A stretch of 13,971 nt of DNA from Actinomycetales bacterium (GCA_012838715.1 DUOR01000017.1:1-13971), one strand, 5' to 3'. Shown: positions 1-5,934, counted from the first letter of the stretch. A program made the numbers and translations. Notes: a model not told the origin generated them from the sequence alone.

Positions 1-1304
1 CGCGCCTCGTCGGATCGGGGCGCGCCGCTTTCCCGCTGCAACGGCCGGTCGAACCAGTCCATTCCCGGCAGGCGCGGGATGCCGCGCCAGTCGCGGCCGG
101 CGCCGTGCTCCTCGATGGTCCATTTGACCAGCGCACCGAACATGGTGAGGGAGAACAGCATCCAGCCGAACCAGGCCATCGTCTGGATCCAGAACATCGA
201 GCCCTCGACGTAGTCGTCCATGTACCAGTTGAGGCTGAAGTAGAACATGGTGACGGCCAGGGCCGCGGGCCAGTTGGCCACCACGGAGCGCGTCGGGTCG
301 CCCTGCGCGTCGCGGCGGCCGCCGAAGGTGTGGACGACGCCGATGATCGTCGGCAGGAGCAGCAGCGCGTAGTACTGCTGGCCCAGGGAGCCGAGCAGCA
401 GCACGCCCGTCATGAGCACGCCCGAGGTGGTCAGCGCCCAGAACTTCTCGTCGCGCCACTGCCAGCGCAGCAGCAGGATCAGGGAGAGGATGACGGGTGC
501 CGCGAAGATGATGAGCCACAGCTTCAGCAGCAGCTCGGGCACCCCGAAGTAGAGGAGCTCGCCGGCGATGGACGCGTTGGCGTGGAGGCGCACCTCGCTC
601 ATGTACGGCAGGGTGCGTTCGATGTAGCCCATCGGGTCGACGGCCAGCGGCCAGGCGGCGATGTTGAACGCGACGGGGACCGCGGCGGCGACGGGGATGG
701 TCACCCAGTCCTTGCGCACGAACGCGAGGAACAGCAGCGGCGCCACGATGGGTTTCACCGTGATCGCGATGCCGAGCACCAGGCCCGCGAGAATCCGCCG
801 GTCCCGCAGCAGCAGGATGATGAACAGCACCTGCGCGAACAGCAGCGTCCCGTTGACGTTGGCGAAGCGCAGCGTGCTGGTCACCGACTCGGTGAGGAAG
901 GTCAGCGACAGCGTCAGCGGCACGAGCCAGCTCGTCGGGTGGACGCCGAGCCAGCGCAGCAGCAGCACCACCGCCGCGATGATGCCCGCGGCCTGCGCGA
1001 AGATGAACCACATCCGGGCGGTGTCGTAGTCGCCCAGCCACGTCACCGGCTGCAGCGCCAGCGTGCCGCCGGGGGAGTAGAGGTAGTGCGGGTCGACGTG
1101 GTTGTAGTTGGCCGTGTACACGGGAATGCCGTCCCCGAAGCGGACGAGGGCCCGCCAGACGGTGGTGAAGTCGTCGGTTTCGCCGCTCTGGTGCGGCAGC
1201 ACCCACGCCCGGTGGACGATCAGGAAGATCGTGAGCGGCCACAGGATCTGGGCTGCCGTCCGCCGGGTGCGGGCGCCATCGAGCGTCGTCGGGGAGATAG
1301 TCAC
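1..1304 (-). CDS. aftC: Arabinofuranosyltransferase AftC, GT-C membrane enzyme (3' end cut by window)
   Basis: The product is a polytopic membrane protein with many long hydrophobic stretches and a short cytoplasmic N-terminus. An Asp pair (D44-D45, in SGETDDF) follows the first helix, where GT-C glycosyltransferases carry their catalytic acid. AftC adds alpha-1,3-linked arabinofuranose branches from decaprenyl-phospho-arabinose onto the arabinan of arabinogalactan and lipoarabinomannan, on the outer face of the membrane. The 434 visible codons are close to the usual family length, so only the C-terminal tail should be missing. The GTG at 1304 was chosen because it lies 10 bases after the ribD stop and starts just before the first helix; no strong Shine-Dalgarno is visible, so translation may be coupled to ribD. 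The ribD neighbour matches M. tuberculosis Rv2671-Rv2673. Another DUF2029/GT87 mannosyltransferase such as PimE is the main alternative; the neighbourhood favours AftC. Confidence 0.85.
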   Translation of the reverse strand, partial: MTISPTTLDGARTRRTAAQILWPLTIFLIVHRAWVLPHQSGETDDFTTVWRALVRFGDGIPVYTANYNHVDPHYLYSPGGTLALQPVTWLGDYDTARMWFIFAQAAGIIAAVVLLLRWLGVHPTSWLVPLTLSLTFLTESVTSTLRFANVNGTLLFAQVLFIILLLRDRRILAGLVLGIAITVKPIVAPLLFLAFVRKDWVTIPVAAAVPVAFNIAAWPLAVDPMGYIERTLPYMSEVRLHANASIAGELLYFGVPELLLKLWLIIFAAPVILSLILLLRWQWRDEKFWALTTSGVLMTGVLLLGSLGQQYYALLLLPTIIGVVHTFGGRRDAQGDPTRSVVANWPAALAVTMFYFSLNWYMDDYVEGSMFWIQTMAWFGWMLFSLTMFGALVKWTIEEHGAGRDWRGIPRLPGMDWFDRPLQRESGAPRSDEA

Positions 1305-1314
1305 GGCTACGAAG

Positions 1315-2046
1315 CTACCCGGCGCGGCCCCTCGAGTAGCGGAGGAAGACGTGCGAGTCGGAATGGGCGACGGCCTCGAGGGTGAAATCGAGCATGGCGG
1401 GCGGGGCAGCGGGGTCATTCGCCGGACCGAGGGTCAACGGGCCCGATCCGAGCCAGGTGGGCGCGACGGTCATGAAGATCTCGTCTACGACGCCCGCGGC
1501 GAGGAATTCGCGGTAGACGCTGGGACCGCCCTCGATGACGATGCGCGCGAATCCGCGGTTGGAGAGGGCGGCAACGACGGAAGCGGCATCGGTGTCCGGC
1601 AGCGCCATGATTTCGGAGCCCGCCTCCACGAGCGCGGAACCCGTGGCTGCCGCCGCCGCGGGGCCGATGACGATTGGCGGCGTGGCCACGTCGGTGAAGA
1701 AGCGGGATTCGGGGTCGAGCTCGAACCGCCTGGTCAACACCGCGATCGGGGGAATGGGCCGATCACCCGCGGATCCGAACCTGCGGGTCGCCCGATCCCT
1801 GCCGACGCCGCAATAGCCCTCGGTCTGGACGGTGGCGGATCCGGCCAGGACGACGTCCGCGGTATCCCGGAGGGTCTTCAGCAACCTGAGGTCAGCCTCG
1901 TTGCCGAGGCCGCCGGATTTCCCGGCCACGGCGCCACGGCCGTCAATGGAACTGATGGCCACCAGCGTGACGCGGGGCGCCGCATCACCGGTTGCGCCGA
2001 TGAACTCGTGAATGGTCCGTTCGTCCAGTTCCGATAGCCACCGCAT
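1315..2046 (-). CDS. ribD: RibD C-terminal-type (pyrimidine) reductase, stand-alone
   Basis: A 243-residue protein made of a single RibD_C/dihydrofolate-reductase-like fold. Near the N-terminus is the substrate strand ending in SSIDGRG (D35-G36-R37). Then comes the stretch LKTLRDTADVVLAGSATV typical of these NADPH-dependent reductases, and near the C-terminus the IVIEGGPSVYREFL element followed by VVDEIFMTVAP. The zinc deaminase half of bifunctional RibD is absent. Family members reduce 5-amino-6-ribosylamino-uracil phosphate in riboflavin synthesis. The M. tuberculosis relative next to aftC (Rv2671) has also been linked to dihydrofolate reduction, so the exact substrate is uncertain. The open frame extends 136 codons upstream, but that part overlaps the divergent gene and has biased, low-complexity content. 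The ATG at 2046 was chosen because family similarity begins there. It lies upstream of aftC in the same transcription unit. Confidence 0.83.
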   Translation of the reverse strand: MRWLSELDERTIHEFIGATGDAAPRVTLVAISSIDGRGAVAGKSGGLGNEADLRLLKTLRDTADVVLAGSATVQTEGYCGVGRDRATRRFGSAGDRPIPPIAVLTRRFELDPESRFFTDVATPPIVIGPAAAAATGSALVEAGSEIMALPDTDAASVVAALSNRGFARIVIEGGPSVYREFLAAGVVDEIFMTVAPTWLGSGPLTLGPANDPAAPPAMLDFTLEAVAHSDSHVFLRYSRGRAG

Positions 2047-2110
2047 GATCACCGAGGATAGCGGCGGAAGTTTGTTGCAGGGGTGTTTGACCACGTGTTT
2101 AGTGGATGGC
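2047..2110. promoter_or_regulatory. Divergent promoter region between ribD and the TPR/AS-like cassette
   Basis: Only 64 bases separate the two divergent starts. On the plus strand, TTGCAG (2075-2080), 17 bases and TTTAGT (2098-2103) make a plausible -35/-10 pair that would start transcription at or next to the ATG at 2111, giving a leaderless message. This fits the lack of a good Shine-Dalgarno. On the minus strand, TATCCT (bases 2060-2055) sits 8 bases before the ribD ATG and could be a -10 for another leaderless transcript, but its -35 is poor. The hexamer GTGTTT occurs twice (2083-2088 and 2095-2100) at a 12-base period within the plus-strand promoter, a possible operator. All of this is pattern-based inference. 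Confidence 0.4.
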
Positions 2111-3271
2111 ATGACGGTTTCCCTGGATACCATGCTCGCCGGTGAAGTCGCCGCGGTGACCCCCGGGGATCTCAGTGCCCTCGACGGTGACGGTGCGCTC
2201 GACGAGTTGTGGGATCGCTTGCCGACGGATGCCGCGGCGCGGGCCTTGTTCTCCAGGTATTTGATGGAAATCCACGGCCGGGATTGGGTGAGTCGCGTAG
2301 TTGACTGGGTCGACGCGCGCGAACCCGATGAGGAGTTGCTGGTCGAGTACCTGGCGGACCTCGGCTGGGCCGGCCGGGCATGTGGCCACAGCGCGACGCC
2401 GCAGATCGACAAGCTGCATTTGGCCGGCGAGGAGAAGAAGGTGGTGAAGTTCACCTACGCGTATCTGGCGCTCCAGGCCGCGAGGTTCGATTTCGATTAT
2501 CGCCTCATCAACCGGATCCTGGGGATCCTCGACGACGACCCGGCGATTGAGTACGCGAATTTCGGCAGGGGGTTCGCCATGTTCGCCGCCCTCGCCGAAG
2601 GCGGTGATGTCGCGGTGGAGGACATCGACGCATTGTCGAAGGCCGGCGCGAACGTCAAACTGCAGCACCTGGTCCTGCATGGGCTGTGGTTGTACCCGGA
2701 GGACGGGTACGGGGAGCAGATCGTGCAGATCGGGACCCGGCTCATACGCCTCAACCCCAACGACTCGAATGCCTGGATGAGACGAGCGGAGGGGCATCGG
2801 CGCCTTGGGGAGTACGGGGACGCGGTCGAGGCCCTCGACACCGCCATCTCCCTGCTCGACGCCAACTCGCGGGAAATTCACGCCGATTACGTCCGGCAAC
2901 GCATGATGATCACGTACGAGCGGGGGATCATCGCGAACATCGACGAAAAGGTCACCGCGGTGGAGGAGTCGCTGAGCGAACACGGCGACGTCCAGGTCGA
3001 CAAGCTCCGCGGCATCGTGGAGGAGCACACGGTGACGTTGAAACGGCAGTTCCAGGACATGATGTTCCGCATCATGGAAGTGATAGCGCTGTTCGTTGCG
3101 CTCATCGGCGTGCTGGCGGCGACGATCGGCACGTCGTTGGCGGATGACCTGGAGCTGTGGGAGCGGCTCGTGATCCTGTCCTCCGCGTCCATCTTCCTGA
3201 TCTTCTTCTTCTGGATGATCCACGTCCTGGCCAGGCCCCGCGACAGCGAGGCGAAGGAGGTAGAGCTGTGA
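2111..3271 (+). CDS. Unrecognised TPR-like protein with two C-terminal transmembrane helices
   Basis: I do not recognise this 386-residue protein. Its first ~310 residues are soluble and mostly helical, with acidic stretches. Residues about 199-252 look like a TPR pair (IRLNPNDSNAWMRRAEGHRR, then GEYGDAVEALDTAISLLDAN). A charged, probably coiled-coil segment (about 283-316) leads into two hydrophobic helices, about 322-341 and 353-374, joined by a short acidic loop. A charged cytoplasmic-type tail ends the protein. No signal peptide is visible, so a large cytoplasmic sensor or scaffold domain tethered to the membrane is likely. The ATG at 2111 fits a leaderless promoter; an upstream in-frame ATG at 2012 would overlap ribD and is less likely. 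The stop overlaps the start of the next gene, so the two products probably work together. Codons ending in A or T (TTG, GTA, AGT, TAT) are more frequent than in the downstream housekeeping genes. Function unknown; coding status is confident. Confidence 0.8.
   Translation: MTVSLDTMLAGEVAAVTPGDLSALDGDGALDELWDRLPTDAAARALFSRYLMEIHGRDWVSRVVDWVDAREPDEELLVEYLADLGWAGRACGHSATPQIDKLHLAGEEKKVVKFTYAYLALQAARFDFDYRLINRILGILDDDPAIEYANFGRGFAMFAALAEGGDVAVEDIDALSKAGANVKLQHLVLHGLWLYPEDGYGEQIVQIGTRLIRLNPNDSNAWMRRAEGHRRLGEYGDAVEALDTAISLLDANSREIHADYVRQRMMITYERGIIANIDEKVTAVEESLSEHGDVQVDKLRGIVEEHTVTLKRQFQDMMFRIMEVIALFVALIGVLAATIGTSLADDLELWERLVILSSASIFLIFFFWMIHVLARPRDSEAKEVEL
3253..3261 (+). promoter_or_regulatory. 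Strong ribosome-binding site deciding the GTG start at 3268
   Basis: GAAGGAGGT is a near-perfect Shine-Dalgarno, six bases before the GTG. It lies inside the end of the upstream gene and fixes the start of the asparagine-synthetase-like protein at the GTGA overlap rather than at an earlier in-frame codon. Confidence 0.8.
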
Positions 3272-4260
3272 GCCGCCTGCATATCGCCGATCCCGGGGCC
3301 GCACCGTGCGAGTACGTTCCGGATGTCGTTGACCTGGCGGGCATCCCCGGCCACGGACGGGGTCGCGTCACGGAGACGGATGCCGCCGTCGACGGCGTCA
3401 TCGCCTACCTGGACGAGAGAATCGCGGCCGTGTCCGGGAAATTCGCGGAACGTCCGTCGCTGCTGTTGTCGGGCGGGATTGATTCGATGCTGCTGGCGGC
3501 CGCGTTGTCCCGGAACGGAATCGATTGCCTGGCCGTGACCTTCACCGGGGACGTGGAGGGCCGCACCGACGCCGAAGCCGCGCGGGCCCGGCAGGTCTGC
3601 GACCATTTCGGGATTGAGCATGGCCTCGTGAACCTCTCCACCGCTGAATTGTCGGACGCCGCGTGGATCGCGGGCCGGACGCTGGGTGTTTCGGATCCAT
3701 GGGAGGTGCTGGCGGCCGTGGTGCTCACCGAATGTGACCGGTACGCACGTGAACGCGGGGCGACGGGGCCGATTTTCACGGGTGCGGGCGCGGACTCGCT
3801 GTTCCTCGGGGGATCGGCGTTCGAACCGGTGTCGGAGGAGGAGTGGGCGGATGCCGTGCGCCGCCGCGTCGGAAAGAACTTCACCCGGGAGCGCCTGATC
3901 CCGGACTTCTACGAGCGCCTCCTCACGGAACCCGATCGGCACATCCAGGTCTGGCAGACCAGGGCCGCCGTCGAGTTGGCGCTCACCTTGGCGCCGGCCG
4001 CGGTCCGGGGGCCGGACTTTGGCACCGACAAGCGGGTGCTGCGTGAGGCGGCGGTACGGCTGGGCCTGCCCTCGGAGCTGGTCTATCACGCGAAGAGCCC
4101 GATGCAGGTGTCTTCCGGTGGCGTCGAATCGCTCGTCCGGGCAGCGCGTACGTGGCTCCTGACGCGCAAGGGGAGTTCGGAGTACGCGGACCCGATGACG
4201 GAGCCCCTGGAGTACACGGTGGCCAGGCTGTGGCTTGAGCGGGGCCTGGCGGGGGATTGA
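3268..4260 (+). CDS. Stand-alone asparagine-synthetase-type ATP pyrophosphatase/amidotransferase domain protein
   Basis: This 330-residue protein carries the synthetase half of the asparagine synthase B family without the N-terminal glutaminase. Visible motifs are the PP-loop S68-G-G-I-D-S73 that binds ATP/PPi; GAGADSLFLGG (172-182), equivalent to the GEGADELFGGY of asparagine synthetases; and D254-K255-R-V-L-R-E-A followed by LGLPSELVYHAKSP with K276, matching the usual lysine-bearing catalytic segment. Such domains adenylate a carboxylate and join it to an amine. Without a glutaminase the nitrogen must come from free ammonia, an amine substrate or a partner. The N-terminal ~60 residues do not resemble the Ntn-hydrolase fold and there is no Cys2. 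The GTG start overlaps the upstream stop as GTGA and has a strong ribosome-binding site, so translation is coupled to the TPR-membrane protein. True asparagine synthesis is unlikely; modification of a peptide, nucleoside or lipid is possible. Substrate unknown. Confidence 0.82.
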   Translation: MSRLHIADPGAAPCEYVPDVVDLAGIPGHGRGRVTETDAAVDGVIAYLDERIAAVSGKFAERPSLLLSGGIDSMLLAAALSRNGIDCLAVTFTGDVEGRTDAEAARARQVCDHFGIEHGLVNLSTAELSDAAWIAGRTLGVSDPWEVLAAVVLTECDRYARERGATGPIFTGAGADSLFLGGSAFEPVSEEEWADAVRRRVGKNFTRERLIPDFYERLLTEPDRHIQVWQTRAAVELALTLAPAAVRGPDFGTDKRVLREAAVRLGLPSELVYHAKSPMQVSSGGVESLVRAARTWLLTRKGSSEYADPMTEPLEYTVARLWLERGLAGD

Positions 4261-4315
4261 AACCCACCCAACCTACCCAGGCAAGGGCAACCTCGGCGAG
4301 GCAGGGCGCAACTCC

Positions 4316-4345
4316 TTGTCGCCCCGCGCGCCCCCCGCCTATCGT
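4316..4345 (+). promoter_or_regulatory. Candidate leaderless promoter for ferritin
   Basis: TTGTCG (4316-4321) and TATCGT (4340-4345) are separated by 18 bases and match the actinobacterial TTGNCN/TANNNT pattern. The ferritin ATG begins only 6 bases after the -10, and no Shine-Dalgarno precedes it, so a transcript starting at the A of ATG is predicted. No clear iron-box (DtxR-type) palindrome was recognised here. Confidence 0.5.
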
Positions 4346-4351
4346 TGCCGT

Positions 4352-4858
4352 ATGCGACTCAACGACAAACTCGAACAGGCCTTCAACGACCAGATCACCC
4401 TGGAGATGCAGGCCTCCAACGTGTACCGGCAGCTGGCCATCGAACTCGACCGGCTCGACCTGGGTGGCATGGCCGAATGGATGCGCGCCCAGTCGGAGGA
4501 GGAGATCCTCCACGCCGAGAAGTTCATCGACCATCTCGCCGCCCGTGACAACCACGCCAAGATCGGCGACGTCCCCGGCGTCGACGTGACGGTGGAAAGC
4601 GCCATCGATGCGTTCCGCATCGCCCTGGAGCACGAGGAGAAGGTGTCCTCCGCCATCCGCGACCTGTGGAACCTCGCCGCCGACGAGCGTGACGTGGATT
4701 CCCGCCCGCTGCTCGACTGGTTCGTCAACGAGCAGATCGAGGAGGAGGACACGGTCCGCGGCATCATCGGCCGGCTCGAGCTCATCGACGGCGACGGCAA
4801 CGGCATCCTCCGCATCGACGGCGAGCTGTCCGCCCGCAACGCGCAGGTCACCGAATAA
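4352..4858 (+). CDS. ftn: Ferritin (non-heme, iron-storage)
   Basis: A 168-residue four-helix-bundle protein of the prokaryotic ferritin family, which oxidises Fe(II) and stores it as a mineral core in a 24-subunit cytoplasmic shell. The ferroxidase ligands can be read directly: E18 (TLEMQ), E51 and H54 (EEEILHAEKF), E95 (ALEHEEK), Q128 and E131 (NEQIEEED). Each is one residue on from the E. coli FtnA positions E17, E50, H53, E94, Q127 and E130. Length is typical. No heme-ligand Met in the bacterioferritin position was recognised, and the FtnA-like ligand set argues against Bfr and Dps. The gene appears to be transcribed alone; the tRNA cluster downstream is on the opposite strand and the hairpin at 4866-4894 separates them. 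Confidence 0.93.
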   Translation: MRLNDKLEQAFNDQITLEMQASNVYRQLAIELDRLDLGGMAEWMRAQSEEEILHAEKFIDHLAARDNHAKIGDVPGVDVTVESAIDAFRIALEHEEKVSSAIRDLWNLAADERDVDSRPLLDWFVNEQIEEEDTVRGIIGRLELIDGDGNGILRIDGELSARNAQVTE

Positions 4859-4861
4859 CGG

Positions 4862-4894
4862 AAAACCCCGCCGGAACCAAGGGTTCCGGCGGGG
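4862..4894 (-). terminator. Intrinsic terminator of the Gly-Cys-Val-Gly tRNA unit (possibly bidirectional)
   Basis: A perfect 13-base-pair stem (4866-4878 with 4882-4894) closes a 3-base loop. Read on the minus strand it is followed by TTTTC, the expected U-tract, directly after the last tRNA-Gly. On the plus strand no T-run follows, but the hairpin may still limit read-through from ferritin. Confidence 0.85.
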
Positions 4895-4897
4895 TGG

Positions 4898-4973
4898 TGG
4901 AGCGGATGACGGGACTCGAACCCGCGACCCTCACCTTGGCAAGGTGATGCGCTACCAGCTGCGCTACATCCGC
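4898..4973 (-). tRNA. tRNA-Gly(GCC), copy 1, CCA encoded
   Basis: The minus strand folds into a full cloverleaf. The acceptor is GCGGATG/CATCCGC, the anticodon loop in CACCTTGCCAAGGTG carries GCC, and the T arm contains GGTTCGAGTCC. The body is 4901-4973 (73 nt) and CCA is encoded at 4898-4900. It is the last gene of its unit, immediately before a terminator. Its body is identical to the copies at 5242-5314 and 5622-5694. Confidence 0.95.
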
Positions 4974-4997
4974 ATGCGACGCCCGGGGGCGTCTTCG

Positions 4998-5069
4998 TGC
5001 GCGATACTGGGATTGAACCAGTGACCTCTTCCGTGTCAGGGAAGCGCTCTCCCGCTGAGCTAATCGCGC
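4998..5069 (-). tRNA. tRNA-Val(GAC), copy 1, no encoded CCA
   Basis: The minus-strand cloverleaf has acceptor GCGCGAT/ATCGCGC, anticodon stem CTTCC/GGAAG with loop CTGACAC (anticodon GAC) and T arm CTGGTTCAATCCCAG. The body is 72 nt. The bases after the discriminator A read CGA, so CCA must be added by the CCA enzyme. It lies between tRNA-Cys and tRNA-Gly copy 1 in the same unit. Confidence 0.95.
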
Positions 5070-5100
5070 TCGTGCACTATTGCCTATGCAATTGTCTGCG

Positions 5101-5171
5101 AGGTGGAAACGGGAATCGAACCCGTGTGCACGGCTTTGCAGGCCGTTGCCTCACCACTCGGCCATTCCACC
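5101..5171 (-). tRNA. tRNA-Cys(GCA), no encoded CCA
   Basis: The minus-strand cloverleaf has acceptor GGTGGAA/TTCCACC, anticodon loop CTGCAAA (anticodon GCA) and T arm CGGGTTCGATTCCCG. The discriminator is T, the usual identity base for cysteine tRNA. The body is 71 nt. It is the only cysteine tRNA in the window. Confidence 0.95.
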
Positions 5172-5206
5172 GTGGCGTTGCCGCCTCTTGGGTGATGCTC
5201 TTCGTA

Positions 5207-5215
5207 GTTATACCA
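5207..5215 (-). promoter_or_regulatory. Candidate extended -10 promoter for tRNA-Cys
   Basis: On the minus strand TGGTATAAC gives an extended -10 (TG, one base, TATAAC). Transcription would start about 30 bases before tRNA-Cys. No good -35 was found, which is tolerated with an extended -10. This could be an internal promoter in addition to the one before tRNA-Gly copy 2. Confidence 0.4.
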
Positions 5216-5241
5216 GATGGTGTTCACCGGAAGTTCATCCG

Positions 5242-5314
5242 AGCGGATGACGGGACTCGAACCCGCGACCCTCACCTTGGCAAGGTGATGCGCTACCAGC
5301 TGCGCTACATCCGC
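5242..5314 (-). tRNA. tRNA-Gly(GCC), copy 2, no encoded CCA
   Basis: The 73-nt body is identical to the other two tRNA-Gly(GCC) genes in the window (anticodon GCC, acceptor GCGGATG/CATCCGC). The bases after the discriminator T are CGG, so CCA is not encoded. It is the first gene of the Gly-Cys-Val-Gly unit. Confidence 0.95.
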
Positions 5315-5500
5315 ATCGCGTTGGCGGGCTTTCGCTCGCCGCGTTGCGAGATAGAACATTAGAACACCCGCCGCCCCTGATCCAAATCAGTCCCCGGATT
5401 CCCGATGTGACCTGCGTTTTGCGGGCCGTGGGGGAGGGTCCGCGGTGCCCCGTGCCGTGCTTGCCGACGGTGGCCCGCGCGGCCGGCGGGGCAAGAAAAA
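5315..5500. other. Non-coding spacer between the two minus-strand tRNA units
   Basis: No convincing gene is seen on either strand. The stretch holds the candidate promoter at 5356-5385 next to tRNA-Gly copy 2. Its far end is the T-rich tail (read on minus) of the terminator beginning at 5501. Confidence 0.6.
5356..5385 (-). promoter_or_regulatory. Candidate promoter for the Gly-Cys-Val-Gly tRNA unit
   Basis: On the minus strand TTGGAT (bases 5385-5380), 18 bases, then TAATGT (5361-5356) form a sigma-70-type pair, placing the start about 35 bases before tRNA-Gly copy 2. Confidence 0.5.
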
Positions 5501-5529
5501 ACCGCCGGGCCCGTGTGGGGCCCGGCGGT
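5492..5529 (-). terminator. Intrinsic terminator of the Gly-Val tRNA unit
   Basis: A perfect 12-base-pair GC-rich stem (5501-5512 with 5518-5529) closes a 5-base loop. On the minus strand it is followed by a run TTTTTCTTG. It directly follows the CCA end of tRNA-Val copy 2. Confidence 0.88.
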
Positions 5530-5532
5530 CGG

Positions 5533-5607
5533 TGGTACGCGATACTGGGATTGAACCAGTGACCTCTTCCGTGTCAGGGAAGCGCTCTCCCGCTGAGCTA
5601 ATCGCGT
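5533..5607 (-). tRNA. tRNA-Val(GAC), copy 2, CCA encoded
   Basis: The body 5536-5607 (72 nt) is identical to tRNA-Val copy 1 except at the ends of the acceptor stem: ACGCGAT/ATCGCGT instead of GCGCGAT/ATCGCGC. The 1:72 pair therefore changes from G-C to A-U with pairing kept. CCA is encoded at 5533-5535, and the terminator follows at once. Confidence 0.95.
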
Positions 5608-5621
5608 GCGGGGTACTGCAG

Positions 5622-5694
5622 AGCGGATGACGGGACTCGAACCCGCGACCCTCACCTTGGCAAGGTGATGCGCTACCAGCTGCGCTACATCCGC
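5622..5694 (-). tRNA. tRNA-Gly(GCC), copy 3, no encoded CCA
   Basis: The 73-nt cloverleaf is identical in body to copies 1 and 2. The bases after the discriminator T are CTG, so no CCA is encoded. It is the first gene of the Gly-Val unit, 14 bases before tRNA-Val copy 2. Confidence 0.95.
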
Positions 5695-5740
5695 ATCGCA
5701 TCGACGTTCCCGTTGCCGGGTTCCGTGCGGTGCGGGACTT

Positions 5741-5770
5741 ACAGTAGCGTGATTCGGTGTTCCGCCACAA
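5741..5770 (-). promoter_or_regulatory. Candidate promoter for the Gly-Val tRNA unit
   Basis: On the minus strand TTGTGG (bases 5770-5765), 18 bases, then TACTGT (5746-5741) form a -35/-10 pair. The predicted start lies about 40 bases before tRNA-Gly copy 3. The rest of the 5695-5904 spacer shows no gene that I can support. Confidence 0.5.
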
Positions 5771-5904
5771 ATCGCCAGGTCAACGGCGAAGTTGGCGGGG
5801 TTCCGGTGGTTGGGGTGCGGCGTGTGCGGCGAGGGGGTTGGTGGCGCCGTGCGGTGCCGGTATCCCATCGTTGGGATTCGCGTACCCCGTGGTGGCAGGG
5901 GCGA

Positions 5905-5934
5905 TTAGGTGTGCCGACGGCCTCGTGCTAACTT
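5905..5934 (+). promoter_or_regulatory. Candidate promoter for tRNA-Val(CAC)
   Basis: TTAGGT (5905-5910), 18 bases and TAACTT (5929-5934) place a start near 5941, about 27 bases before the tRNA. The -10 region is A/T-rich against a very GC-rich background. Confidence 0.5.

Noticed and set aside
105..1385. Long plus-strand open frame (426 codons) opposite aftC
   Set aside because: Its product is low-complexity and rich in Arg, Gln, His and Glu, as expected for an antisense shadow in GC-rich DNA. The minus strand encodes a coherent membrane enzyme.
2047..2454. 136-codon upstream extension of the ribD reading frame
   Set aside because: It overlaps the divergent gene, has Ser/Arg-rich shadow composition and lies before the start of RibD similarity at 2046.
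2099..4089. Minus-strand open frames of about 400 codons opposite the two-gene cassette
   Set aside because: Composition is typical of antisense shadows. The plus-strand frames have domains, catalytic motifs and ribosome-binding sites.
4261..4315. Terminator between the AS-like gene and ferritin
   Set aside because: Only a 4-base-pair stem (CCTC/GAGG) is present and no T-run follows.
4901..5694. Regularly recurring 73-base identical sequence as a possible repeat array or CRISPR-like element
   Set aside because: The repeats are complete tRNA-Gly(GCC) cloverleaves with irregular spacing and other tRNA genes between them.
4608..5868. Open frames on both strands running through the tRNA cluster
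   Set aside because: They translate tRNA genes and terminators (repeated segments such as DDGTRTRDPHLGKVMRYQLRY come from the tRNA-Gly copies), so they are not proteins.
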